Positions 45,740-57,500 of a DNA stretch of 64,000 nucleotides are shown here, in pieces (positions within the stretch are counted from its first letter, which is position 1; every line of letters starts with the position of its first letter). A program made the translations under genes and the position numbers. This DNA comes from Melampsora larici-populina 98AG31 (lineage: Eukaryota > Basidiomycota > Pucciniomycetes > Pucciniales > Melampsoraceae). Location of the stretch: NCBI RefSeq assembly GCF_000204055.1, contig NW_006768777.1, forward strand, positions 882,036 through 946,035. Reading direction: 5' to 3'. The notes under the pieces were generated by a model. It searched no databases, was not told the DNA's origin, and saw only the letters and a list, made by a program, of their open reading frames with translations.

Positions 45740-48700
45740 GTGACTTTGTTGCTGCCAGACAAAGATGATCCTGTGTCTGGAACACTTTGTCGTCGACCTG
45801 CATCGCCTCGGCCTCCGGATACCATTTCAAAAAAAACCAAAGCAGTAGCAAAACCAATGTTGAATGCAAAGGGAAAGGTAAGTCGCTGGCACTTGTTTTG
45901 TTCACCTATTCTGATATCTGTTGAACAAACGAGCTGACTGTTCCACAAATTTGATTTACTATCATCCCTAGACACTTTCTTCGAGTAGCTAACAAGCTCG
46001 ATCTCGATCACCTGCAGCTTCAAGCAGCAAACGTACTCGATCTCGATCACCAGAAGCTTCAAGCAGCAAACGTACTCGATCTCAATCACCTGCAGCTTCA
46101 AGCAGCAAACGTACTTAATCTCAATCACCTGCAGCTTCGAGCAGCAAACGTACTCGATCTCGATCACCTGCAGCCAGCACAAGATCTCAAGAAAATGTAA
46201 GTTCATAAGAAGATTGTTATCTAGACTCGGACTACCATACTTTCATACCCATTAAACCTTTTTTTACTCATTTCTTTTCTGATGTAGGCATTTGAAGTAC
46301 CCACGGGCATGGATATGGAGCAAGACTCTGAAGTCGAGTTTGTTGAGATCAAAGAAAAGGAGCTGGGTTATAATGAAAAACAATTGGCTGATGTGGAGTA
46401 CCTTTGCGAGTACTATCATCCACCTAAGCCGACTCCCAAAGTAAGTGCATTCCTTCTTAACTTCATGTTATTACTTTTATGATCTCTTCATTCTGTGTCC
46501 TAATCAGTGAGTGTGTTTTGAATCCTTCTCATATAGGGTTGATCATTCAAATGTAAATTCTGTCACAATACATACAAGACTGGAGCTACAACATATTGGA
46601 GCTTGTGGTGTCATCGAGACGGAAGCAAATCAGGTCCGGTATGCACACAACAACACAAGGCAATAGCAGCCGGTTTCAAACTCCCCGTTGCCCACAAAGA
46701 AAAACTAGAAGCCGAAAAGAAAGAGGAAAAGTCCACCTTAACGGGTTATTTTAGTGGACCAACCTTTACAGTCGAGCTCTTAAACATGATGTTAGTGCTC
46801 TGGATCGTGCGACATGCACTCCCCTGGGCTAGATTTGAAGATCCTGCCCTTCGTGCAGCTTTCTCCTCATCCAACCAGGCTGCTGTGGTGCGCTCATCAA
46901 CATGGGCTGCCCAACAGTCTGTGGACGTTTTTGCAGGTTTGCACCACAAGGCAATCAACACGTTAAAGGCAAGTACCATCTCTTTTTTCCTTCCGTGTCA
47001 AACTCTCATTATTTCAATTACTCACATCAATTTTTTTCCCTATGGATAGCAAAATGACAGTAGATTTTGCTTGATCCATGACGTTTGGACAACAAAAGGT
47101 AATTGTTATGCATTCATTGGTGCAACGGCTAACTATATCGACAAGAACTGGGAGTATAAATCGACCCATCTTAGCTTAAAGATGGTCGCATGGAGCCATT
47201 TTGGGGTGCTCCTAGCTAGGCCGATTAGTAAGTTCTTGATTCGACATGGCTTACATAAAAAGATAAGTTTATTTGATTACGGTTTATTGTTTTTTATATT
47301 TTGAAAACTAATATTACTTTATTTTTTTCTATTTATTTTTATTGTTTTATTTTCTCTATTTTTCCCCATTCTTACATGCTCGCTCAGACTACCGACAGTG
47401 GAGGAAACAATGGAACGATGGCCACCAAGATGCAATCTTTGTTTGCAGCGGCTGAGGATCCGGTCTTGTGGGACAGCTCAACTCATCATGTGCGATGCTA
47501 AGCACACAAGTTGAACCTTGTGGTTGTGCATGGTCTCAAGAAGCTCGGCCAGAAGGTTTCTAAGGCCAACCCATTGACTCCTCACGGAAAACCCCTCCCG
47601 GTACCTGGTATTGAGGTCAACGACGGCAAGGATCCTCTGGAGTATCACAATTCAGACGGATCAGAAGATTCAGCTGGCTTACCTGCTCAACCTGATGGTG
47701 TTGATGATGAGGATGACAGTGATACTGATGATGCCCATGAGGACGATGTTGTTGCTGTTGCTCTTGCAAAGGTACGTGCGCATTGAATATCTTGACTTGC
47801 AAATGGAGATGCTGACATTCTCATTGTTGTCTCTCTTTGCACATAGGTTGATACTATCTCTGGACAAATCGCCAGTAGCGCAGCCCGTCGGAGCGATTTC
47901 AAGTTGCGTGGTGAGTGTATGGGCTACAAGGGTCGGATGCTTAGGCGTCCTTGCGAGACCCGTTGGAACAGTCATTATAAAAGCCGTAAAGTTGCGTGTG
48001 AGGCTCAGGAGGTAAGTTTATCTTCCTGCTTTATTCATTCTTTTCCGTTACCTTGCTGAACAATTTTTCAACTTGTCAGGTCATAAACTCCATGCTATCA
48101 GCCGATCGTAAGGCCCAGTTTTTCAAAGGAGTGACAATTTTGCCATCAGAATGGCATGCTGTTGAGTTAGTCAACAAAGTTTTGAAGGTACGTTTTCTAT
48201 CACTTGTTTCTTTCTTTCTTTCATCTCATCATTCTTGTCTTCATAATTAGCTTACTGATCATGATGTTGCTTTCTGGAAGACCTTTGTGGATGCAACCGC
48301 TCGAGTCGAGGGCAATGGCCCGACGGGATGCATCCTTTTAGCCAAATACAAGCGTGTCATCCACAAGCTTAAGCAACATCAGGCTGAAAACAACGACTTT
48401 CCAAGTCTTAACGAAGCAATCAACACAATGATACGATGGCTTACTGGATATCTCTGCGAGGCTGCCAACAGCGACGCCATAACTCTCGCCGCAATGCTCA
48501 ATCCACGATTCCGAGGGAAATTCTTCAGTCTCCACTTTCCAGATCATGAGGCTACTGCTCATGCAGTCTTAGAAAATGCATACGAGGATCTTTTGGCAGA
48601 AAGCGAAGTGCTCCAGCCAACCTCACCAACTCAAGATAATGGCCAGTTTGTGGAGCTTGACCAGTTTGATGTGTTTGGAGACTCAAGTTCAACCGGTGAT

Positions 48701-49129
48701 CAAGGTAAAGGTTTGATTTCGGAACTGGACGAGTATCTTCAAGGACAATACCAAATTACTCCAGACCAAACCCCCCTCCAATGGTGGAAGGTGATGATTC
48801 TTCCATTCTTATGTTCATTCTTTATTAAGTTCTAACTGTTCTTTGTTTTTCTTTGCTCACAGGCGCATCATCAACATTTCCCAATACTTGCAAGGCTTGC
48901 CCGCGACTACCTCTCTATATCGGCCACTTCCTGCGCATGCGAGCGGACCTTTTCTGCTGCTGCTGATGTATGTACCCCGTCAAGGGGTAGCATGCTTCCC
49001 AAGACAATGGAGCGCCTGGTCGGATGTCAGGCATGGTTGAAAGAAGGTATAATTCCTGATGGTCCTTTTGAAGCTGCTGCAAACGCTCTTCAAGAATACA
49101 TAAAAAGATCAACCAAGAAAAAAAAATAG
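45740..49129 (+). pseudogene. hAT-family transposase (multi-exon, several stops)
   Basis: Exons read left to right: a Pro/Lys-rich N-terminus, an Arg/Ser repeat exon (45999-46187), and an acidic exon. A BED zinc finger follows (FKCKFCHNTYK, LWCHRDGS, about 46546-46640), then LWIVRHALPWARFEDPALRA, IHDVWTTKGNCYAFIGATANY and QTTDSGGNNGTMA with AHKLNLVV. Then come an acidic exon, TRWNSHYKSRK, an LLAKYKRVIHKLKQH exon, and the carboxy-terminal hAT dimerisation domain (YLSISATSCACERTFSAAADV... ending in a Lys-rich tail, 48862-49129). In-frame stops at 46116-46118, 46540-46542 and 47499-47501 make it inactive. The stop at 47499 replaces a residue right beside the conserved HxxC...H block. It is the fullest copy of this family in the window, and the 1.6-4.1 kb remnant is a relative. 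Confidence 0.8.
45999..46187 (+). repeat. 39-bp minisatellite encoding Arg/Ser repeats
   Basis: Four full copies (45999, 46038, 46077, 46116) and a partial fifth (46155) of a 39-bp unit encode a 13-residue RSRSPAASSSKRT block. A degenerate earlier copy precedes them. Copy 4 starts TAA where the others have CGA. Confidence 0.92.
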
Positions 49130-49499
49130 GCTTTTAGGATCACCTTTATGTTATCAAATTAAATCAAATATTTTACTTGAAAGTTTTGTTTACCTTTCTC
49201 TTCTCTCTATTTTTCTTTTTTGTTGTTATTTCCCTTTCTCCTACTTAGCCCGTCCCTATAGGCTTGAGCGAGTACACATAGCTTTGAAATATATTTGTTT
49301 TTTTTTTCATTTTCTACCCTTTGACCGCTCTATATAGCGGAGAGCGGAGCAATTTAGAGCGATAACATCGCTCCGCTTTTCCACAAGAATTTTTTTCTCA
49401 AAAAAAGCGATAGCGGAGCGGTGATTTTCAGCGCGGAGCCTCCGCTCCGCAGGATAGTTTGGTCTGATTTCATTGCGGAGCGGAGCTATTCCGGTGTTG

Positions 49500-50394
49500 C
49501 CTCCGCCATCTTTGACTCCTTTCAGGAGGCTTCTCAGAAGCGCAAAACTGGTTGGTCAAAATTTTGCTCAACCCGTAATGGGGTTTCAAGTTTGATTTTT
49601 TTTGCATATCTTTTCAAAAATTTGGGCAAGTTTTTTGTAAAAAAATCTTTGTAAAACTGATGTCTTTTTAATTCGGGACACCTAAAAAGGTATCCTGGTA
49701 AAAAACTGACACATATTTTGCAACAATGGGCAAGCTGTTGTAGCATAAAAATGCATAAAAACCTTTAACTTGAAACCCCCTAACATTTCATGGTATGACT
49801 ATAATGTGCTACCTACCAAAAGGTGGTTCCTTGTGACTGTCAAACTTTCATATATGTAAGGTGCAAAACCACACAGAGATTTTATGTCAATGGGTATGTT
49901 AGGTAAGGCAAGGTCACAAGGCGGCTGGCCACCCAGGGTCTAGTCACGCCTGATAAGTCTTGATTGCTCCAAAAGAGCCAATCAATCCACCAGTTGATTA
50001 ATGAAAGCTGGTCCAACAACTGAGATGTCCCATGTTGACCTTTGTAGACCCGTGTTTAGGTGGCACTGAACACAGGTGATCAATGCAAGAAGTCGCATCC
50101 CTTAAGGTTACAAGCAGTGGTCATCATTTGAGGAGCTTGTCACACTTAACAATAAATACGACCCTAACAAACATATACTTATAACATTTCAGCTTTGGAA
50201 AAGTAGCACCGTAGGCAGTGATAATGTTTGGTCCATCAATCAACCAATCTTTGCTCATTTGCAACTTCAAGTCCCTTCATTCTACTCCATTCATGCTTTC
50301 CAAAACCATTTCAAAAACTCTCCAGAATATAACTGGAATCTGAAGGTATTGAACCAGATAATAAAGGGGTTGGATTTGGATGTCTTGAAAAACT
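49500..50394. other. Intergenic, no recognisable gene
   Basis: No family motif or splice-supported frame. Confidence 0.4.
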
Positions 50395-51400
50395 TAGAGC
50401 AGCAGAAGTTTAAAAAATTAATAAAGTCTGACTGTGCCTTGTATTTTTTTGACAACTACTTGTTGCCAGAGCACAAGGGACTTGGGTGGTAAGATGGATT
50501 TTTGGTGTGGTGGGTTTTCAAATTTAGTACAGTAAAATTCCACTGTGCAACTCACCAAAAAGTTGATTATGGCCCAACATCAAAAGCAGAGGTCTTAACC
50601 TCCTTCTTCTCTTGAAGAGATTGCTTTCTTCAGATTTCCTGGAGAAAAATCAAGACAAAAGTTTTCCTTGAGAGGAAAACATTGTCTTAAAAAATTGAAC
50701 TGCTGTGCAAATGTTACAGTCATTGATGTATGTAGCTCAAGTCTCGAGCTACAGCCAATGAGAATTTATGGAAAATTGAGTTCTCAGTGGGAAGTTTGAT
50801 AGGCATGAAGATGTCAGGTGAAGTGGGTAATTAGATTGAGGCAGAATGCATCTCCCCTTTTGCATATCCACTCTGTTTGCTTTCTTTGGAAATGGACACT
50901 GAGAAAACACATGAAAGAAAGAAAATTGTTCAAACTGATCTTATCCTCTCCAGTGCACATTTTTTGTTTGTTCAAAGGAGGTTATGAGTTTTTCAAGTCT
51001 TATATTTTTTGCTCAATCACCAAGCTTACCTCAAAGTGGGATGAGAATAGATATCAAGGGGATTCCTTGTTATCCTTGATGTTCAATTGCCTGGTTTGAA
51101 CTTTGGATTACATACACTCATCACTGTAAACTGCAGTCAATTTTCGAAAATCTTGAAGGCATTGTTTCCCTCTCAAGGAAAACTTTTGTCTTACTTAGAG
51201 CAGGTCAAGACCTCTGCTTTTGGTATTGGGGCATAATTGACTTTCTGGTGAGTGGCATGGTGGAATCCTCCTCTAGAAAATTAGAAGCCCCACCACACCA
51301 AAAATCCATTGTATTTCCCAAGTCCCTTGTGCCTTGGCAACAACTAGTTGTCAAAAAAATCTATGAGGGACAATTGGACTTTGTTAAGTTTGAGAAGCTT
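50395..51400. repeat. Large fold-back repeat (arms about 250-300 bp)
   Basis: The left arm (about 50395-50690) contains TTTTTTTGACAACTA-TTGTTGCCA, GGATTTTTGGTGTGGTGGG, AAAAGCAGAGGTCTT and ACAAAAGTTTTCCTTGAGAG. The right arm (about 51150-51400) is the inverted copy with about 15% differences and small indels. The centre has no recognised gene. Ends and target duplication were not resolved. The 78-codon frame in the left arm looks incidental. Confidence 0.65.
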
Positions 51401-52759
51401 GCTGACCAATAAGAGGTAGATGCCAGGTTGCTTCTTTTTTTATCCTGAGATTAGCAGCTGAGCTCAAAGTTGATTGATGGTATGGAAAGGAGGTTGCGAG
51501 AAGCAGATTAATGAAGTTCATCTTGAAGTTGCTCTGAGTCTGATCCAATAAAACATGAAATTGACAAAAAAACTCAAGCTTCAATTCTTCTTTTCTATCA
51601 TTCATCTCTTTCTCACTAAAGCAAAGAAATTTCACCCTTGTGATTGAAGTATTTCTCATCAAGCTGACATTGATCATTTGGCTGAGTAAAGATTGAAACA
51701 ATTAACATTTTCAAATTTGATCATGGTCAGATTCTTGTCAGATGAAGGATTTGCAATGTCTTTAGGATGAAATTAATTGCATCTCAATTCAGATTGTAAA
51801 TAGTGACCATGTAAGAAGTTCAATGATATATTTATCCATCAGAGTTGAGAAATGGTAGACGCAATTGATATCTTTGGTATGACATTGTTACACTTTACAA
51901 ATGAACTATGGAGTGACTATGGAGTGCTACCAGTCTCCACCACACTGTGCAGAAAGCCACTATTTTCTGTAGCTTTTTGGTGTTCTCAGAGCATGTCTCA
52001 GAGCACGTGATTCTCAGGACAAGTTCGATACTGTCACGCTGCCGCTCTGTTGGGCCTTTCAAAGAACCTCCATGTCAAACTGCAATTTTGAATCCACTGC
52101 TTGCTCATCAAGGAAGCTCGATTATTTCTTGAACCTTGTTCAATGTGGAAGTACTTCTCTATCCATGTGTTTTTGGTGGCACTTCTTGATTTTTTGATCC
52201 TCAAGGTCAAAAGCATTATGCAAAGATCAGAGCTGGGTGAAATCAAAGAATTTGCTGTCCAAAAAGCCCGCACGCAGATCTGAGCTATGTGATGCCCTGG
52301 CCCCTTGGAGGCGATTTATCAATGCAATTAACAAACCATTGAAAGTTGGAAAAGTGAACGATTTGTGGTATTTGAACTATAAGTGCATGGTCGGTCATTC
52401 TAATTTCTGACTGTCTACAGAGGATTTTGTGGTCAAGAGAACTCAATTGGCAAGACTCAGAGTCAAGATAAGTATGATGCTGACGATAATAATGGATCAA
52501 AGGAAACCGAGATAAAGAAAACTCGTGTATCTATTGTTTGGGATGGGGTTTCTTGATTAAACAATCCTCTCTGTTTCATCAAGTTGATCTGATATAGCGT
52601 TTATTTAATGTTCAACAATTTCTCTAGTTTCACAAGCTTCAGGATACCAGCGTTTGAAAACCCTACAGATCCAATTACTCTTCGTAAGTTAAGAGATTCT
52701 TTTCGATACTTTAACATGCTAGATATTCGAGGAGTCAGATTCTCTTGTTCTTTGATGAT
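51401..52759. other. Intergenic, no recognisable gene
   Basis: Frames up to 105 codons on the minus strand, without motifs. Confidence 0.4.
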
Positions 52760-53568
52760 CTAGCCTGATGCGCAAGCGGAGCAGTCTGAAATGCAATGAG
52801 ATTCGTTCTTTAGTCAAGTTTTCTTTGAATACATGCATAGTAGGTAAAAAACAATCTTTACTAACCTATGAGATTAACAACATTCTCATCATAAGGACAT
52901 GTATAATGAGCGTTTCCAAGATTAGTACAACCTGGTGAACATTTCAGATTTGTAAAAGAAAAAATGAAGAAGATGTTCAATGACGAGGAAAGATTTTTTA
53001 GTTTTTGACCAAGTATGGGATCATACAACACAAGATTCAGAAAATACTAACTGAAAGTTTTAGCTTGCATGTTATATGTATATTGACCACATTTTTGTTT
53101 AGTTCGAGTTTTATCAGTTACTCCGTTATGAACACAACCAGTCATTTGAGCATATGCAAAACCTAAAGATGTGATAGATTTGAGTGAATCAGTTGTACTG
53201 TGGAAATTTGAGCATTAAAAAGTTGATCATGATTGAATGTTGTGAAACACGCTTACCGGTATTGCCCTCGCACGTTCCTGGATCACAATCATAAGGTCTT
53301 TTATCAAGACCTGTGCAGGCTTTGGTAATATGAGAGATTCCAGTGGTTTGCGAGTAAGCCAATGTAGATCCAGATCATGTTGAAGTCATAAAGTCAATGA
53401 AAAACCCTAAGAATTATTATACTTACCTATATCCTTCTTACGTGAGGTTAATTGGTACTGTAAGCAGGTAGGAGTGTAAACGTTGGTATCTTGTGCGGCC
53501 AACACTCTGGAATCATGCATCCATAAAGATAGTAATAAAAATGAGATCTTAAGGAGCATTTTGATCAT
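52760..53568 (-). CDS. Small secreted cysteine-rich protein (five exons), candidate secreted host-interface protein
   Basis: Exons 53568-53427, 53370-53257, 53162-53052, 52931-52866 and 52785-52760 join in phase to 152 aa. Exon 1 has a signal peptide (MIKMLLKISFLLLSLWMHDS followed by RVLA), then the mature part. There are ten cysteines spread over all five exons. Exons 2 and 3 both open with a similar block (LAYSQTTG and FAYAQMTG), suggesting an internal duplication. The last exon encodes only DCSACASG. All introns are GT-AG except intron 1, whose acceptor reads TG instead of AG at 53372-53371. Size, signal peptide, even Cys count and lineage-specific look fit the small secreted proteins abundant in rust fungi, but no function can be assigned. 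Confidence 0.7.
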
Positions 53569-54084
53569 TTTCGAAGAATTCTAATGTGTAATCTGATGAA
53601 TGATCAGAGAATAAAGAGATGTCAAAAGGATTGAAAACAAGGGGAATCGAAGAGGAGGGTAACCGATAAGATCTCAGTTCTTATAGAAATGTTTTCTTTG
53701 AATAAAACCAGCAGGGACTCAACAGATCCACATTTTGAGCGTTGGCATTGGTGCCAGTGGCAGTACACCGTGTCGCAACTTGGAAGGCCTGTGCAAGTGC
53801 AAGAAGAACAATTGAAATACAGTTGTCTCTCGGAACAAAGTCGCCCGAAAAAAATCAAAATCCTACTGAATCATGTGCAACGGTTCTACAAGTGTTTGTG
53901 GAAGGGGGCGAACACGCGAGGGGCTTTGTATGATTGTGTAGTTCAACTTGTTCCTTCTTGATCAAACTGGAAGGATATGTTTTGGCGAACAGAAGACTTG
54001 TTTAGTTTTCAAAATTCTCCAAAGAATTGGAGCCTGCGCGAAGCGCGGGAAAATCCGCGCAGATGTGGAAAGTGCGGAATTCGT
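53569..54084. other. Upstream region of the cysteine-rich gene and LINE target side
   Basis: No supported gene. A 90-codon plus frame (53689-53961) lacks any motif. Confidence 0.4.
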
Positions 54085-54281
54085 ACAGAGCTATACTTTT
54101 TTTTTTTTTTTTTTTTTTTAAGTGCATAGGGCTGTATTGCATAAACACTATCTAAACAAGTTACAATATGTGGAGACTTATACCTTGGAGAGACGGCTTA
54201 CAGTCAAAGCAGGAATTTAGATGTCTTTGAGTCATTGGGAGAATCTTTTTTTTTTTTGGGGGGTTTTTTTTTTTTTTTGAA

Positions 54282-54556
54282 ACACCTTTATGTAAGCAAG
54301 TCCCTACTGGGTTCTCGGTGGATTTGGATTTCACACCTCTATGCAGACACGTCCCAATTTGGGTTCTCGGTGGGTTGTGTAAGTGAACTAATTATGTGAT
54401 TGGAGAGTGTGGGTTATTATCCTCTTTACTCTGTAATTATTATTATTCTTTTTTTTTTTTTTACACCTTTATGTGAGCACGTCCCTATCGGGTTCTTGGT
54501 GGAAAAGGGAATTTTCACACCTATATGCAAACACGTCCCTACTGGGTTCTCGGTGA
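54282..54556 (-). repeat. Four copies of a roughly 40-bp motif in the LINE 3' region
   Basis: Copies at 54282, 54333, 54463 and 54517 all follow ACACC-T-TATG--A-CA-GTCCC followed by GGGTTCT-GGTG. They come in two pairs, with T-rich or G-rich tracts between. They lie between the end of ORF2 (54588) and the poly(A) tail, so they are in the 3' untranslated region of the LINE RNA. Confidence 0.8.
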
Positions 54557-54587
54557 AGAACAGATCCTTTAATTTGGTCCCTTATCT

Positions 54588-57500
54588 CTAAGACATCCTC
54601 ATTCCGCCTTGTCGCCGTTCTCCTTGGTTTTGCTCCTGTAAGAAAGAATGAACATGAACAAATCTTTTAGTATCTAGGATATAATTTGCTAAAAAAGGGA
54701 AAGCTGATGGTGTATCAAGTAATTTTTTAGAATTGTTCCAGTCGACTTTAACCTTCTCCTTCCTAAGTTTGGTCCTGAGAACTTTTCGAGCTTTTGAGTA
54801 TCTGCTGCAAAATAATAGGTAATGTTGGGTGTTCTCTATCTTCCCACATTTAGAGCACAGGGGGGAAGGGGTTAGTTTTCTTTCAAACAAGTGATCATTC
54901 AGCGGGCTGAAACCTGCTCTTAATTGAAATATTGCTGCCGTTGAACCCTTTTCCAGTTCTTCTAAGCCTTTCGTTACCTGTTTTGAGTTTGTTTGTAGTT
55001 TTTTGTTGCCTGGTTTGAAAGGAAACAATTTAACATTAGTGATTTCTTTGGTCCGTCTACGTAAGCTGCCTAGACTGGTTTTTAAAATCATTGTTTCAGC
55101 TTGACTTTCGGCTGTGTCACCCGCTAGTTGATCCGCTAATTCGTTAAGCTCAACCCCCTCGTGACCTGGTGTCCAGTAGAAGTGGATGTTGGTGTTTTCG
55201 GGGAGGCGTTTAAGTTGGATGCGTATTTGGATCAGTAGGTGTTGACCTGACGTAGTCGTAGGGATGCCATGAGCGAGGTGTAAGGCCCCTTGGTTATCAC
55301 TGAAAAAGGCTACGTTTTTTGGTTGGGGTCTTTGCCGTCGAAAGATCTCGTTTGCCAGTTCGGCACCTAGTAGTAGGCCTAGCAGCTCCATCTCGTGGTT
55401 GGAGAAATTTTCTTCGTGGGTTACTGCCTGTGCTCTGCTGAAAGTTTTTGAAACTGCCGCTGCACCACCTCCCTCGCTCCTGACTGAGCCGTCCGTGAAG
55501 ATAACCAGGGCTTCGTTTTCCGTTTCTTCAGTCCTGATCTGGTCTGGAATTCGCTTTGTAGCTTCTTCTTTCGACAATCCAAAATTGAGCAATTCCCCTA
55601 AGTCGTTGGACCAAGGAGCTATCGGGTGGGGGTATATGACTTCGATGTCTTCTCTTATTAATGTGTCCAAGTCCTCCTTCCTTACTACGCCTTGTAACGG
55701 GCCTTTGTTCGTTTTTGGGACTGACTGTCGTTCGTGCTCTATGAAAAATGTGGTGGGGTGGGTTTCTGGTGCCAAGCATCTCTTTAGTAGGAAGTTGTGG
55801 TGGCGTCGTGTTGCAATCCAGGTAAAGGGGGCCATGTACATGTCGTGCATCATCAGTTCGTTGGAAGATCCTTTGAAAGCTCCAAGTGCGATTCTGTTTG
55901 CTGCGTTTTGGATCGTAGTGAAGAGTTTTGAGACTTTCTTTGCTGTTTTTTGTGAGCCTACTAGCGTCTGTTAGGCTAGTAGAGTCAATAAAAAGGTTGT
56001 AGAAAGTCGTGTAGATCAAGATCTACAAGTGTGAACGGGTATAGACGTGGGCGTAAGAGCTTTACTTGCAATAAACAAGTAAAGACTGCAGTTAGTTGAC
56101 CTTTAAACAAAGGCTTTAGCCCAGGGATTTTGGGTTAATTATTGTCTTTACAATAATTAAAAAGAAGAGCAACTGACGCGCAGTTCTCAATCCTAATTTG
56201 ATCCTCTTCTATTCTAAGAAAGGTCAAAGAAGGTGGTGTTAAGGTCTATTATAACACCGGGAACTTTACACTCTGACTGATAGAGATTTCCCCGTAGATT
56301 TAGAGTTTCTTATATCAGATGAATCCCAAATCTGATATGAGCAATACTCAAGGACTACTTCCTTACAAGTAATTCCACCAAATGGATATTACCAGAAATA
56401 CTGATTATGGAGTCTAATCAGAAACAAAGTTGAATGAGCACTCAGAATAAGCAACAAGACACAAGGTTTGAGTTTCAAGGTTCGTAGAATCAGGCCTTTA
56501 AAGTTTGGTTATTGAAACGCAAAGTTTAAAGGTTCTAGGAAGATGAATAAAAGCAAAGTTGTGTAGTTGTTGAATAATAATGTGATGATTTTCTCTTCTC
56601 AATTTGGTTGGATTTCCAGGGTTTATATAGTCTGAACCTTGGAAATCTTTGGACTACAAGTGCGCACAAATTGTGGTTCTATGGTTAGGTTAATTACAGT
56701 AAGACAGTTACTATTGTATTATAAGTATATTTCGCTTGTTACATATGTGTTACAGCTGTGAAATATATGTAGCTTTGGTTTGCATCAAAGTTATGTATGT
56801 TCACACCCTTTGATTTGAGTTCTGCACATGTTACATATGCTAAATCATATGTAACTTGACTCTTGAAACTGAGCCTTGAGTTGTAATTGTTATTTTTAAG
56901 GTTTTTATTATAATATGTCGCCCATTGGTACTCTGGTTTAGTACTCAGGGCTGACATTTTTTGTGTGAACCACGCTATGCTCCCATATAAAATTCTAGGG
57001 ATCAAGGTGGCTGAGATGAGCCTCTTAATTTCTTTCATAGCGAGTCCAGAATAGCACTTGTTCAGTCTTCTGAACTGTTGAAGTGTGAATTCCGCCGCTT
57101 TTCTGCTATGTTGAATATGGCTGTTAAATAGAAGTTTTGTGTCGAGCCATAGACCAAGCCATTTAACTTCTTGTTTTGGATGCAAGATAATGTCGCCAAA
57201 GAGAAAAGGGGGAAATGTCAGGTTGTGTTTGGTTGTAAGATGCAACAATTGAGCTTTCTTTTTATCGAAGATAGCCCCGTGTCGTTTGGCCCATACAAGT
57301 GAGCGATCTGCATGTAGTTTGAGGTTATTTAAGTTTTCCGTGAACGTATCCGACGCTACTACATGGACAATATCGTCTATGAAACCTAATGACAGCATTT
57401 TGTTGTGAGGGTTAGGAGGTTCTTTACCTAAGATGCCTGAGTTGTAAATGATATAAAGAACAACCGATAGGGGGGAGCCTTGGGGGAGGCCGTTTTCAAT

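Larger units (their letters stand above)
43477..49499 (+). mobile_element. hAT transposon, decayed
   Basis: The left end begins CAATACCGGAACCTC and continues TCCGCATGAAA. The reverse complement of the right end begins CAACACCGGAATAGCTCCGC, so the termini are diverged inverted repeats starting CA. Both sides carry many GCGGAGC/GCTCCGC words (43509-43660 and 49325-49500), as in the subterminal regions of hAT elements. The adjoining 8 bases (CCTTGGGA and CCTCCGCC) match only partly, so the target duplication is not secure. A split hAT transposase lies inside (45.7-49.1 kb). Confidence 0.7.

Noticed and set aside
47611..48015. 134-codon frame inside the hAT transposase
   Set aside because: Off-frame shadow of the acidic exon (Leu/Met-rich reading of GAT-rich codons).
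54246..54279. Poly-T/poly-G tract as a second LINE tail
   Set aside because: The 12-bp target duplication places the true tail at 54097-54119; this tract is internal to the 3' untranslated region.
55399..55974. 191-codon plus-strand frame
   Set aside because: Antisense shadow of the LINE RNase H coding region.
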